Counted from the first letter of the stretch, positions 36,350-50,300 are shown. The stretch is 64,000 bases of DNA from Saccharum officinarum (GCA_020631735.1 CM036160.1:8958746-9022745); one strand, 5' to 3'. A program made the numbers and translations. The notes: generated by a model not told the origin, from the sequence alone.

Positions 36350-36520
36350 CGTCGCAACGGACTCTATGGTGCAGCGGTAGGATAAGGTTGTGTGAGGATA
36401 AAGTTGGAATCCCAAGCGATGGGCCATCAGGCCATGTGTCTAGAAATTATTTTTACATTTTAGAAAAAAAATTGTAGACGGTTGTTTATCTATCTCTAAA
36501 AATGATTGATATCTAGACAC
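36350..36520 (+). mobile_element. Possible tRNA-derived SINE-like sequence
   Basis: TGGTGCAGCGGT (36,367-36,378) resembles a polymerase III A box. GTTGGAATCCC (36,403-36,413) resembles a B box, at tRNA-like spacing. It does not fold as a standard tRNA by eye. A3' tail and target duplication were not found, so this is tentative. Confidence 0.4.
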
Positions 36521-36639
36521 TTGAGTAGAGAGATGGTCGGATGACCTAACGCTAGAAACTGATTCTGATCGTAACTGAAAATGGTTTATGTGTTAGTGTA
36601 ACATAATCCTTGATAGCTAACATAATAATATTTATTACA

Positions 36640-37810
36640 ACGGCATGTATAGCACCCAAACATCTGGCCGGACGTCGGCGCCTGCTGCTCCATTTCACAT
36701 GCGTCAGCGCGCGTGCGGGAACCTCTGTTCCTCCTCGTCTGGACGCCTGCGCCCCCTCTGCTTCCCACGCCCACATGCACGCGGGGCCGCGTGTCCCTGA
36801 CTCCATCCATCACACACCCGGGACCCCCGCGCCCCTAGCCTGCCTCCGATCCATCTCCCTCCATTTTCCACGCGCATGCATGACACACCCCAGTAGCTGC
36901 AGCAGACGGGTTTCGTTGCAACATGTGCAACATCAAATCTACTTTTACAATGTTTAGATGAAACACTTACAACATACGACCGGAAACAACTAAAACACAT
37001 GCAACATATGTCTGCAACACTTGCAAAACACCTGATAGTCATTGCAAAACATATGCAACATCGAGATGAAACACATGCAACATACGTATAGAATACCTAA
37101 GACACTTGAAACCTACTCTTACAACATGCATGTATATGCAACACCCAGATCTATTTTTGCAACATTCAGATAAAACACTTGAAACATACGTCTTAAACAC
37201 CCAAAACACTTGAAAACATAGGCTTGCAACATGCATATATTGACATTGCAACATATACAACATCTCAAATATATTTTTGCAACATTCGAATCAAACACTT
37301 GAAACACAAGTCTAGAACGCCTGAAACACGGCGTCGCCGCGCAGGCACGGCCTACCTAGTGGGGGAATGCGGTAGGCAGCAAGATCAGGTCAGGGGGGAC
37401 GTCGGCCCAGCGTACACCTCCGCTGCAAGACGTTAGCCCGTCACTCCTCCTGTGATTCTCCTACACCTGCTCGCTACCCAAGCTCGCGCCCGTCAGCGCG
37501 GCTTCTCTAGTGCCGCTGCTGCTCGGCCACAGTCGTCCAGCGCCATTCGCTTGCGGGAGATGGGGCGCGGCGCGGTTGGCGATGGGGTGCGGTGCGGTAG
37601 GGGGAAGGGCACGACGCGGTGGGAGAAGGTGACGTGGTGAGGCATAGCGGGGCGGTCGTATGCGCGGTCACGTTGCGACACCTATATATGCGAGTGAGTG
37701 GGGAAATTTTCAATGATAGAAGATGGAAGAGACATAGAGGTGTTGTTGGGCCTGTTCGCTTGCTAGGGAGGCACGCGTCCGGACAGGACGGACGACCGTG
37801 TGCTAGCATT
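36640..37810. mobile_element. Unclassified repeat-rich transposon, possibly Mutator-like
   Basis: A GC-rich left segment, then about 36,900-37,330 of imperfect tandem units containing TTTTGCAACATTC, AACACTTGAAACATACG and TGCAACAT. After that comes a GC-rich right segment ending CCGTGTGCTAGC. The outer ends are weakly inverted (TAGCACCCAAACATCTGGCC versus TAGCACACGGTCGTCC on the other strand). No transposase and no secure target duplication. Confidence 0.4.
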
Positions 37811-40559
37811 TGCGTTATTACAATTGAAAAATATGGTGTAGCAAGTTTATTCGTATATATAATGGGTTTTGTTATCAGGAAGGAAAGGAACAGAAACAGA
37901 CGACGGAACAAACCGTTGTTCCGATGATCCGGCAACCCGCTCGTGGGCTGCTTTTATTGATTTTGGGCCAACTCCTTTACGTTCCAGCCCAGCTACACGA
38001 GCAGCCACACCAGCAAGGCCTACAACGTCTTCTTGGGCTTGCAACAATACGTCGACGTCCGTCAAGGATCACGTGGCGTGCCTGCCACCGCGCGGCCTGC
38101 GGCGCCGGGCGGCAGTACGTGAACGCCGCCGCGATAACCATGCAATCCGCCCGCACGGCGGCGTCGGCACGGCAAATTCCACTTCACCGTGAAAACCGCC
38201 GGCCTGGTTGCACTTGCACGACGCCATGTCGCCATGACGTACGACGAGCAGCGTGTGGTCGACAGAGAAGCTAGAAGACCGTGCAGGGGTGACGACGGTT
38301 GGCGAGGCCGCAGCTAGCGTGCCGCCAGGGCGCCACCTGCTGTTGCGTGTTTCGATCGGAGACGCAGCCAGCCAGTGTGTGTGGATGGTTTCGTATGTTT
38401 CTTCTTGACCCGGTTATTAAAGTCTCCAGGCGTGATTTTCATTCTCTGCTGACTGTTGCCAGGCCATTGCTGTTTGCTGACGACACTGTTGATGAGCAGT
38501 GATCGACAGTCCATCCAATCACACACCACATGTACACCCACCAACTTGCGGCCCCATTCATTTCGCTAAAATTTGGTTTATGCTGATACTTATATTGATT
38601 TTGTGTGAGAGGAAAGCACTGTTCGTTGGCTGGAAAATACTGGAATGCTACGCAACGGGGCGAGAATGAGGCTGCATGATGGCACCTACATATACTATAT
38701 TATAAAGCATATATAATAAACCTCTACACCTCTACTACTGCCGACAACAGTTGCGATCAGCAGATCAGCTCTGCCGAAAGAGAAAAAAACAGTATAACAG
38801 TAGCAAGGAAGCCGACGGCTGTTGTTGCTTTGTGGTGCTCTGACACGACGGCCCGTCTAACTCCTGCTCCATTTCTGTGCGAGGCTGCCTGGCTCTCGAT
38901 GGATATGCATGGCTTGCCTGCCCGTCCCAGCAGGGCAGCCACTTGCATGCCCCGGCCCGGCCGCCGTTGCTTTCCTACTGTCCCAGCACGCACGTACTCT
39001 GAACGGCGACGCGTCAGCGAACGGTCATGCGCAAAGCGGCATCTCGGCGTCATCCATTTACAGCATGTTTCAACCGTCAGTTGTTGGGGAGCACACTGGG
39101 CTTTCAACAGTGCGACCGAGCGTTGATCCTAGTAGCTTTTTAGTTACAGTTTGCATTGCAGTCCTCGTCATGGAACGCCAGCATTTTGCTTTCTGCCTGT
39201 CAGGCAAGACAGCGTTATTTGCATCTGCATCGATGGAGGTATATATACTCCTGTATGCTGCCTGTCGATGATCCAGGGAGTTGGAGCATGCCTGTCCATT
39301 GTAGGCACTGCACCAGCTCAGCTCCTGTGTTACTGTCACCCAAGTACCACAGGTACTATTGTTGTTGGTGAACTCAACTGAAGCAGTAGCAAACAGTAAC
39401 CGGGGCAGCAGTGGCCACCCGATCTTTCCTTTCCTCACAAAGCAAACAGAGGCGTCGATCCACGGTTTCTGGTTAGGTTAGGTCCGTGGCCACTGCGACA
39501 GCGGAATGATTCTCCGGGAAATACTCTGCAATAACGTACGCCAGTGATTGCCGGAGAGGATTTCGTCTCATTGATTCGTTCGTGGAACGGGCACTGCTCC
39601 CGCGGAATCCTGTACATGGTCGCCATGATCGGGACACTGTTCAATCTCGTTGCAGAGGTACTGCCAGTGCCATGAATATGCATGCATGTTTCCTCTGATC
39701 CTCCTCTCTCGTCAGACCCTACTGCCTTTGAAAATCTATTTGCCTCGTGCCCCCCTTGCCCAAAAAGATAAACCACTTTCAACCATATTTATTTGTTTTC
39801 AATATCTTTGACTGACTTTTTTTTGTTTTTATTTAGGCTATTTTCTAGGCTAGAGTTTCTCATCCACATGCTATCAGTGATTCAGCATTCAGCAGGCAAG
39901 AACGTTTTCACAAGAAGGTTGATGAAGAAATACGCTCAATTCACTTATACTTCAATTCACTAGTAGCCAACTGCAGCAGCAGACCAGACCAGCAGTATAG
40001 TCAGCACGACAAAGAATAGCATTAGACATAATGCAGACAGTACCACATTTAGATCCACGAAAAAAACGCCAGCACAACATGCATGAACGTTGTCAACTTT
40101 GCGGATCTTAATAAGAGTTCCGAATAAGTGAATGAAGAACGGAGATCTTAAGTAATCTGCAGTTCATTCATTGTAGGAGTATGTATCTGCTGAAGGACAA
40201 GACATCTTTTTTGATTCAGACAGGCCACGCCTTTAACATGCATATTCCACCAATCTGAACCATACAATCATACAACAGGCGACTGCATGCCGAATTAATC
40301 ACCAGGGTACTTGCACGGACATTTCGAGTTCGAAATACACCTAGATTACAAGCCGTCAAGCCGAAATTAACAACATTACAGGACAACTACAAGCCATAGA
40401 CACTAGAGCGACTCACCGACCGAGCCTCCCTTGGCAATCAGCGGAAAACGGTAACAAAAATTCCATAACAATGTCCTTGCATTGTAACGCATCCTTCCTG
40501 GTACACAGAAACATTTCGACAGTCCGATGGTTGGATTGTCCAGTCCACGGCATAATTCA
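37811..40559. other. Gene-free region downstream of the KNOX gene
   Basis: No recognisable gene. Frames on both strands are short (122 codons at most) and lack domains. The last few hundred bases before 40,560 should hold the 3' UTR of the minus-strand KNOX gene. No single polyadenylation signal stands out. Confidence 0.5.
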
Positions 40560-41394
40560 TTAACCGAGGCGGTACACACCGTCGGCCATGAAAGGGCCGT
40601 CCATGTACAGCGCAGCGGCGTTCTGCGGGTGGAACCCTTCCATCATCACGAAAGGCATGTCCTCTGACGGCTTCCAATGCCGTTTCCTCTGGTTGATGAA
40701 CCAGTTGTTGATCTGCTTCTGGTCCAGGCCTGTTGACTCTGCAAGCACAATCTTCTCCGTCTCCTGCTCCAACAACATTACTTCAGTAACAATGTTTTTT
40801 CTCGAATACGCAAAAGATTTGTGTATCATTGTAATTAAGAAGAGTTTAACCATACAAACGACGTGCTTCTGATGAGCGCGCTAGGTTTACAGCTACGACT
40901 GGACCTTCCTAACCAACTGTTACAAACTTCGATATTACATAAATGGTTCAGTAACAATGTTATACATGCAGGTTCAGTTTATGATTCTTCCTCACTAATT
41001 TTCCATAATTCTTAGGTAGTGTTAACGTTGCAGACAGGTCACGGATATCTGTTATCCTTTTGTCATTGTACTGAATACAGACAGACAATGGTATTGTGTT
41101 TATACATATGAGCAAGAATTAGGTATGGGAGATATCTTACTGAAGGGTAAGGCCACTTGTAGTGCAGCTCCCACCAGTGGAGCAGTTTCTGCCTGGCCTC
41201 CTTTGGGAGCTTTCCTTTCTTCTTTTTCTTGGAAAACTCTTGCCTGAGGCTGCTCAAGTAGCCACTGTACTTCTTCAGCAGCTGATACTTGAGCTCCTTG
41301 TCCTCCGCTCGCGGGTCAATCTCCAGTGGGTCATTCTCACGGCCGCTTGGATCCATGTCATCTTCAGAAGAGCCAACCCCTTCTGATTTACCAT
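40560..41394 (-). CDS. rs1: KNOX gene exons 4-5
   Basis: Exon 4 runs 41,394-41,141 and encodes the acidic linker, the ELK domain and the start of the homeodomain up to WPYPS. Exon 5 runs 40,763-40,560 and encodes the rest of the homeodomain and the C-terminal tail, ending in TAA. Intron 4 (377 bp) interrupts the homeodomain after PYPS, the position usual for KNOX genes. Confidence 0.95.
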
Positions 41395-44300
41395 CTGCAG
41401 ACAAAACTAGTTTTTGGTTGGTCACCAAGGTAATAAATAGCGGTGGTAGCGGCCGCAATTGCACCCGCAATAGCGGTAGCGGTCCATTGCCGCTACCGCT
41501 ATGAGGTAGCGCTCTGAACTTTGCATCTTGGAACTTTGCGGCCGCAATTTTGAATAGCGGGCCGATATTGCGGCCGTAATTACACATAGCAGGCCGCAAT
41601 AGCATGGAACCAAATATCCCTAATTAGTCCACCCCACTATGACTCACACCTCAAATTCAAATACTCACGCATCGGCTGTGAAACTTAAAATTATTCATGA
41701 TATATGCACTTAAAATTATTTATACTCATTATTCGTGATATATGTACTTAAAATTATATGGGACTATCGGGGTGTCGTTATTGGAACTTATCGTCCGCAA
41801 TATCGCCGGCTATCCGCAATCCGCTACCTCGACGCCAATCCGCTACCAACCCGCTATACGCTATTTAGTACCTTGTTGGTCACATGTTTTCAGTCCAGAG
41901 GTTTATTCAGTCAAAATTTCAAAGTATTTCAGTCTCGACCATGCTGGACTGCTACTAATCAAGTGAGCACATCAGAGAGCCCATAACTGTATGTAAAGAA
42001 TTATATCCATTCTGGAATGCTAGGGTAGGTCGAACAGTGGAATCTTAGAACAGCAATAGTGTGGCTACAGTCACAATTAGTAGAATATTGCCAATGGAAG
42101 TGATAGTATAAGGATTTTTAATATAGGATTGAAACAATAAAACAAACAAGACCAGATGAAATCAAGAATGTGAAGACCACAAATTTGTGGCCTGTCATTA
42201 CATGAACCTGCCCAGTCATTACATGATACACCTATGAAATAATGCAATGTTGCTACTCGCCACTACTTTGTAGAGAAAACTGATAACAGAATCATCAGAA
42301 ATCCATGGGAGCAAATTAAAATAGCAAGAACTAGTAAAAACTTTTAAACTGTAATATAAATCTTCTATACGTACATTTTGCATCAAACATATTCTATTTT
42401 AGGTCAAACAATAATCATAGAAAAACTAAATAGATGTTAAGCAGTTTTTCTTGGTTATAAACAGAAAGGTTCCAAGTAATAATGTATCTGAAGAAGGGGA
42501 ATACATGGAAAACAGAAATGGAAATATAAAGAAAATCAGACAATTGTTCACTAACATCACCAGAATAAGTGAATTATTGCTTGTATTAATCCTTATCTGC
42601 GACCAATGTAATTCAATGAATACACTTTTCAGGCGGGGAATACAAGTATCCCAGTCGCGGTGTAAGTGAATAATGTTCAAAATAAACAATGATATATGCA
42701 TGGCCATAACTTTAGTTCAAATGATGAGTAGAAAAAGTAGTGGATCCTTCAATAAGGGTATAGTGACAGGATCATAGTCACAAAGTTTCTGGGTCGATGG
42801 GGTCGAGGTACGGGGTCGCGGTACGTGGTACGCTACTCGCGAGAGATTTTTACACTTCGGGTCGAAAATGAACCCGTGAACCCGGGTAGGGGTCGACGAA
42901 CCCGGGTCGAGGGTCGAAGGTGGTGAACCCGTTTTATGTGACTATGGACAGGATTTGTTGGCCACGCGATGATGGTATCATAACAAAATATCATATTATA
43001 CATGGTACTCAACAAGGAAAGTTCATGCATTCTTTTTCCATGTATTGTCAACAAACAGGAAAGATACTTTACAGAAAGGGATATCTTGTGGTCTTTCAAC
43101 AGGCGTGAACTATAAAAATTGTACGCATTGTATATTTAGTAGAATAGCTGTGGTTCTGCCACACATTTTCCCATAGATACTATTTAATTTTTTGTATATC
43201 TAAAGTCTCTTTTTTTCATATGCATCACAATAATTATAAAACCTGAGCTAGCATTAACATTTTATACATCGCGTCAAGATAGCAGGTAAACAAGGGCAAA
43301 GCTTATACACACTAATTAATTTGGTTTGCATAAACTGTTAGCTTTTAATTCAGAATTGAGATCATAATAAGATACAAAACATGGCTTATGTTCTGATAAA
43401 ATGGCAGTGAAACTTTGCCGGAAACCTCTAAAAGAGGCAGATATATACATACTATCTGCAAGTACCACCGACCAATTACACCTAAAATCCCAAGCCATGT
43501 GGGAAAGGTGGGCAGTGCACTCATACTTCAACACATATGTATGCATTTATCAACGTTCTTAAGCTAGTTTCATACATTAATCCATATAAAAAGTAAAGGC
43601 AGAGCACAAATGATCACTTGCTAAGTTTATACCTTGCGTACAGGATTACCAATACTCGCTACATCCTAAAAAGTAAGGGATCAAATTTTGTCCAAAGTCA
43701 GACTATCCTAATTTCCAAAAAAATATAGGGATGACATTAATATTTATCACATCAAAGAGGTAAGTTATGCTTTTGCCGCCTTTCGAAAAAGGAGGTAAAT
43801 TATGAAACTATATTTTTATAGTGTATCCAATTATGCTAATTTGATCAAACCTATGATACTTTGACTTAGCACAAACTTCGATCCTGTATATTTCAAGAGG
43901 GAGTAGCTAATAAAAAACAAGGAATTATTTAACAGAATAGCTAATACAATCCTTCTATATAAAAAAGGAATGCATAAAAACAACCCTGCCAACAATCCTT
44001 CTATATAAAAAAGGAATGCATAAAAACAACCCTCCATGTGGGCATGTGGGAATGGAATTTTTGGGACAGGAATGGTTACTTTCCAACTTTTGGATAATAG
44101 GTGAAACATATGTAGCGTCAAAAAAATGCATTATCAGATGCACAAGATAAGATCTACTATTTATTCGAATGGTTAAAACAGAAATGGTGGAAAAGCTGAA
44201 ACTTTACGGAAGAACCAGGACATTCCTATCTCAACTAGTCACACAGAAAATGATCTTGATTTTTTATTGCTTTTGTTGAAAAATCAGAGCAAAATTAAAC

Positions 44301-47300
44301 CATAACTTGGAAAACTTTATAAAAATGTTATTGTAACAAGAAATAGTTAAAGTTGTACTGTATTTGGGAACAGAGAGTTAATAGATCACAGGCCTTAATA
44401 TATACTAGTGTTTGACGAGATTTTGTACAATATTTTTTTATATGTACATCATTTATTTATGCGGTTAAGAAACAATAAGAATGGAAGCAGTGATGCTCCT
44501 CTTGTATTCTCATGCATTGCGTATGTGCATATGTACGCATGCTAGAGGAAGGAGGTAACAGTTAGCTTGTCAGCTAATCTGTACTTTCACGTACTACACG
44601 GCCATGCATGCATCAATTGGCTGCGTGTGGCTGATGAGGCTCTTGATGCCTTGATCTCACATATACATGAGAAGAGGAAAACAAGAAGCTAGCAAGTATA
44701 CGTGCTGCAGGCCCATGCATGCACGAGGGATGCTCACAACATGCAAATAGGAGAAGCTAACAGGTGCAATCATAATGTGTATGTGCGCCTGTATACGTCC
44801 AGAACTGGCTGTAGAGTTCGTACGTATGCCGGTCCGTGTTAGCGCAACGGGTCTGGAACCTTCTAGAACCTTGGCCAGATGCACGCACGGCACGGTGTGG
44901 CTTGCCGAGTAAGTCCAAAACATTCTAGAAGCGCTGGCCTTTGGTGTATAATACGGCGGATACATATGTTGATTGCCTGGCAGCGTACACGTACGTGTAT
45001 GACCAAATATACGTACGCATATTGGGTCTGTTTCACGACATGCAATGGAACTCCATCTTAATGGGTCCACATGTCATGGATTGCAGGGGAGGGATGCCAA
45101 TTGATCTCGGCGTCAGATGAACACAATCACCGTATACACATGCGACTTACAAATATCTAAGTCTTCTAGAAGCAGTATCGCAAGAGATAATTCCTGCACG
45201 AGGATAAGATCGTGCTTTCCTTTGCGTACAAGGAAGCCGCGGGTATCTTGCGCTCCTCAACAGACTCCTGGCGGCGCGTGCGTGCAGCACAGCAGGTCCG
45301 ATGCAACCCTAGTTGCTGCCTATATAAAGGACTCCAACCATTCACGGGAGAGGGAAGGAGATCCATCCAAGCCGGCCGCACGAAGGGAGCCAGCTACGTG
45401 CGCGCCCTGGTTGCGCCAAGGCGACCACGCTGCACGGCTGCACCAAGGCCACCACGCCGCCGCCGGTCAAGATGCATCCACGAGCACTGTCATCAAGAAG
45501 GCCAGCCAAGATTCATCACAGGCAGGCCGTCGGCGGCTGGAGGCACAACGAGTCGGTGGCCACCCGCCTAACATCATTCTGCATCGCCACGACCTCAGCC
45601 GGAATTGCATCTGGCTAGCTAATCATGCCCGGCCGATCGGCAGCCGCCAGCAGGGCGCCATCTATCAGAGGCCCGGAGCGGGGCGACTCCCTTCGACAGA
45701 AGGAGGCAGTAGCCGGCTGCGCCGCCGCACGGAGAAGACGACTGCCATTAACAGAGAGGCGCCGGACTTTCAGGCAGCCGCCGTCAGGTGCCACCTACGA
45801 CGAGGCAGGCTACACCTGGACACGCCGCGTCGGCCGACGGTCACAGTTAGACAGGCTTTGCATGCTTATATGATGCCACACGCTCGACCACCCCGAGATG
45901 CCGGACGACTGTGCCTGAGCCGAGAGCGACGCCATCGATAACGGCGGCGCCATCTACACTATCGGTATCGTGAGTCCGAACGCCGTCGGCAACGGCTCCG
46001 CACCTATTGACCTACACCAACGACACTGGGAGGTGCAACCCATCGAGACGAGAAGACCCACACCGCGCCGTGGTTGCGGGCGCGCGCAGAAGGCCGGTGT
46101 CCGAACGATGGACACAGCTGCCGGGTGTACACGGGCGAGGGCCGGAGCACGAAGGCAGCGCATCTATCTATCGCGCACATACACACCTGGAGTCGCTGGC
46201 CAAGTCCTGGCGGAGATGCACGAGCACGTCCGTCGTGCATGCACAGCTAGCAATAGCATGCACGTGTACGGTGCAAGGCTCCATGCAAGGAGATCAAGGA
46301 GGCTGTCGCCTTCGTTGCTATTGAGGCTGTTGTCCTCGTCTATACGTCCTTGCTATGGACGCTGTCGCTGACTGTGCATCGGCGTGGTCCCTCTCAAGAC
46401 TGCCTGGCGATAGGGCACGCTCACCACCCGATATGCCACGTCTGTAACCATCATTTGCCGGCCATGCATGATTATTAATGGTGGCTATGTAATATCTAAT
46501 CTCTCTAGCATCCTCGTATATATATTACATCTAATATGCAGTGCAGTATACATCGAGGAGTTATGCATGGACGTCTACAAGGCGGCGGCAGATGCATAAA
46601 TGCATTTACCATGCCAGATGCAAGTCTTCATCAACTACTACAACTTCAACAACTCCACGTGATCAAGTTCCACAAAATACCACGATAACGTTGCCAAGGA
46701 AGTCCGAAGTAGTCCAAGCTACACCAACCATGCAAGTGCTACTACCACAACACTATGTGCCGTTCGACACCGACGAGGCGAACGACGCAGGCGGCATGAC
46801 TCATATTCCAGTCATGTTACACCGGCTCATGGACCGACGAGGCCATGGACATGCCGACGCCACCCACATCTACACCAACACCATGCATGGAGACGTGAAG
46901 CGAAGATTGAAGACGACGACCCACAGCAGCTTAATCGGAGGTGCTCTGTGAGCTTGACTCAGGGGTAATTAACTGGGAGCCTTCCGAGGCCCCAGGAACC
47001 ATGAAGACTACATTGCCTAAGTTAGATCGCTGTCAGCAGGCTATGGAGCGCACACTTGTACAAGGGAACCCCGTATTTGTATTTCTTATAAATATGAATA
47101 AAACTTGTGTTCCCTTCTCTTTGTTTGTTTTGTGTACTTTAGTACACTGGCACGCCCGCACATTTTATTTTTTCTTTGCGGCAGAAAAATATGATATTTT
47201 TCTGTCCAAACAAATTGGCACGCCCGGTGGGACATGGTTCTCCTCCCATCTTTGCTGCGCAATAATGGCCGTCGTCTTCAGGCTGGTGTCTTCTCCGGTA

Positions 47301-50300
47301 TGCAAGTGGTGGTCACGATGGTGCTATTTTGGATGCCTCACTTGATGTGAGGCTCCTCGTATGATAGCCCAAAGCTTCACTGGGTAGTTATTATGACTGC
47401 TCTTTTCTTTTTGTGTTCTTCGTGCAGGGATCAAGATGGAAGCCTGTGCTTTGGACAGAGTAGGGAGCATGTCTGCAATCCCAACGAGGCCAAGGCTCAT
47501 CTCCATGCTGGGGTCGACCTTGCTTGCCACGATGAGGCAACCATGACAACGAACGCCTCCGTACATGCTCCTTCGGCACAGCAAGCAGGAGGGTCTAGAA
47601 TAGATGCTGCTAAAGTCGGCTCCGTGTTACAGCGAGCATAGCGGCAATGACACCGGTCGGCGCACATCTACACCGACGGCTTGATGGGTGCACAAACAAT
47701 GAGCCCTATCTAGTCGCTGGGGGGCATGCAGCTTCATCACGGTGACACAAGGGCTCTCACTCCTGTGCAACCCGTCAAAAAAAACGCAGGCCGCTGGAAG
47801 GCCGGCCAAGCGTCGGCAGCAGCGTCTGCTGTGCCGTGAAAAGAGGAGCAACCCTCTCAAAGACTCCGGTCAGTGGCCCGGAGCTGCAAGAGAACATCAC
47901 TCACACAGATAAAGAGCCAGTTTGGGCGTTGGCTTGGTCCAGCCGCACATCCGCACCGGCCACCGGGTCTAACCCACGAGAGCCTAAGACACACATAGGT
48001 ACCCAGGGCGAGCGAGACGCTCCCCTCATCTGCTCAGAGGGAGACCGACGAACGATGTTCTGGCGACCATTAGATGCACCCTGAAGGAGGAGTACAGGGA
48101 GGCTGGCCACTGGACGTCGAAATTGATGCCCATGCACGTGCACGAGGGCGTCTCATCTACAACAAGCAAGCAAGGGTTAGTACATGCTAACATGCATGTA
48201 CATGTTCCTCTCGCATTGCTGCAAGTAAGAAAAGCCCTGCTGCATGTGTCCATACACCTAGTGCGCAGGCAGCTATCTAGGTAGAGGTGACGGCGGCGAG
48301 AGATACCCCTGGCTGCATGGTGGCCTCTTCTGTCACGTGGGCTCACGAATCAGTAGCGTCTTGATTCTTGAAGTCACGTGTTGAGAAGGAAGGATGCATA
48401 CCTCCCTCAAGCGCTTCATGTCCGTCCGTGTCAACGTAAGGCCATCGATCGCAGCTCAACTCCATGCTAGGGGCAGGTGTATCGTGCTATACCGTTGGCT
48501 GTGATGAGGAACATGTCAATGCTCTACTGGCGCCCCAAGCAAGCCACCGAGTCCAGACTTCGCCAAGCCGTCATCATCACGAAAGACGTCGCCGAGGTTG
48601 AGAGTGGCAACTTCATTGCTTGGCGTCCATCTACACCGGCGCCTTGAAAGGTGCCGTCGACGGTCCTCAGCCAGGACTCACTGCATCGAGCCCTATATAG
48701 TCGCTGGGGCAGCCTTCTAATCTTCACGGCGACATAAGGGCTCACGCTAGCTGCACAACTGCTGAGGAAACGCGTAAGTCGTCGCACCAGGGCCGTCCAA
48801 GCTTCGGTACTAGTGTTATGATGCGCTATTTAGAGGAATGGAGCGGTCCCTCGAGTCAAGGTGAAGGTGCATATAGCATGTGGCTTGCCTCACAAGCGCG
48901 TGTACGACCTAGCATATAGCCGACCTATGCCACCGTGCGTGGCTAGCTTCAGCAACCCCGGCGTGGCCATTGGAGGCCGCATCATGCGGGCAGCCAATCG
49001 AGTCCATAGCCATCGATGACACCATCACCACGCAGACGGGAGTCATAGGCTATGAGACTTTGTGCTTCGTCAACACGACTGCGACGTCAGCAATTTACAC
49101 GTTCATCTATAGCAAGGCCAGAGGGATGCGCTGGCCGGAGATGACAACGTGAAGAGAAGCCAGCCAGAGCAGCATGCCGGCTCCACGTGAGACCACAGAG
49201 TCTCTGGCCATGGTGAGCTAGCGGACATCTGCACGGAGACAACTACGCACGAGAGAGAAGCAGTTCGGCGGTGGCCGCGACAAGCTTCCGGCGTCATCAG
49301 CACGAAGGCGACGCCTCACGCGCCTAACTTTCCCTGCCGGAGCGACATGCCCGTCGCCTAGCAACAAGGTGCGTCTTCCTCATGCTTATTCCATCATATC
49401 ACGCCGGCAAGCGAGCACGCTGGACACGAAGTTTGCCGCAAATGAGCAAGTTCGTGCGTGCTTAGCCATGCATGGATGTACGTGCAATATTGTGCATGCA
49501 CTTGCATGCATGCATGCGTTGCTACTGCACAAGGCCACAAGCTAGGAAGGAAGCTGTATTGCTACTTCTCAAGCTCACTAGCAAGCCAGGAAGCCTAGGC
49601 GTTTGATATCGAGACATGCACGTTCGCCGCATGAAGGCGGCCGCATTTTTGCTGCGCCACGCCACCGAGAGAACACGCAGTCCGTCGCGCCAAATGACGT
49701 TCCTCACCTGGCTCCTATGACATCGCTACGTGAGGATGTGTCCTGCTCGGCGTCCACGGCAACTAGGCACCACATGCGCTGGGGTCCATCTACTGGATGC
49801 GTCATCTCTAGTGGAAGGTCGGGCAAGGAAGCCCGTTGGCCGCGACGCAAGGCTGCCTAGGGTGAGTGGGATGCCCTGGTCGATGAAAGGAACATGCCTG
49901 ATAGAGCAATGCGACAGGCAGCTTCTTCCTACACTTGGCATGCAGGAGCTAACAAGCTAGCTGTGCACACGCATGCTTTGCGCTGTGCTGGCTGCACATC
50001 AAAAAAGGTGAGGCCGTTCATGAAGTTGGGGACATTTTTGCCTCGGCCTTTGAGCCTTCCATGTTCGTTAGCTGCAGCTCACGTCCATTGACAGCGATGT
50101 CTGCTGTCCACTGGATGAAGAGCAAGCGCCATGCGGAGCTAGAGGAGCGACTATCCGATGGAACACATCGGCGATCGTCACTTACCCAGAGGCAATCGAG
50201 CGACCATCTGAGGCAAGGAGGTCGCGGACGAGATACACATATCTGCACCGGCGGCTTTGGTGGGTGCACAAGAGTTCCTTAGTCGGAACTCCAACATTGA

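Larger units (their letters stand above)
44409..47212 (+). repeat. 5' LTR of the intronic retrotransposon
   Basis: 2,804 bp with a promoter-like arrangement: heat-shock-like elements (44,856-45,171), TATA box (45,321) and polyadenylation signal AATAAA (47,097-47,102). A perfect hairpin (47,182-47,204) lies 8 bp before its end. It differs from the 3' LTR at one site, about 45,359 (GGGAAGGAG here, GGGAATGAG there). Confidence 0.96.

Noticed and set aside
36361..36433. Functional tRNA gene
   Set aside because: A- and B-box-like motifs are present, but no acceptor stem or anticodon arm can be formed by eye.
45117..45941. 274-codon open frame in the 5' LTR of the intronic element
   Set aside because: The single base that differs in the 3' LTR makes a stop in this frame. 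There is no domain, and it overlaps several other open frames in GC-rich sequence.
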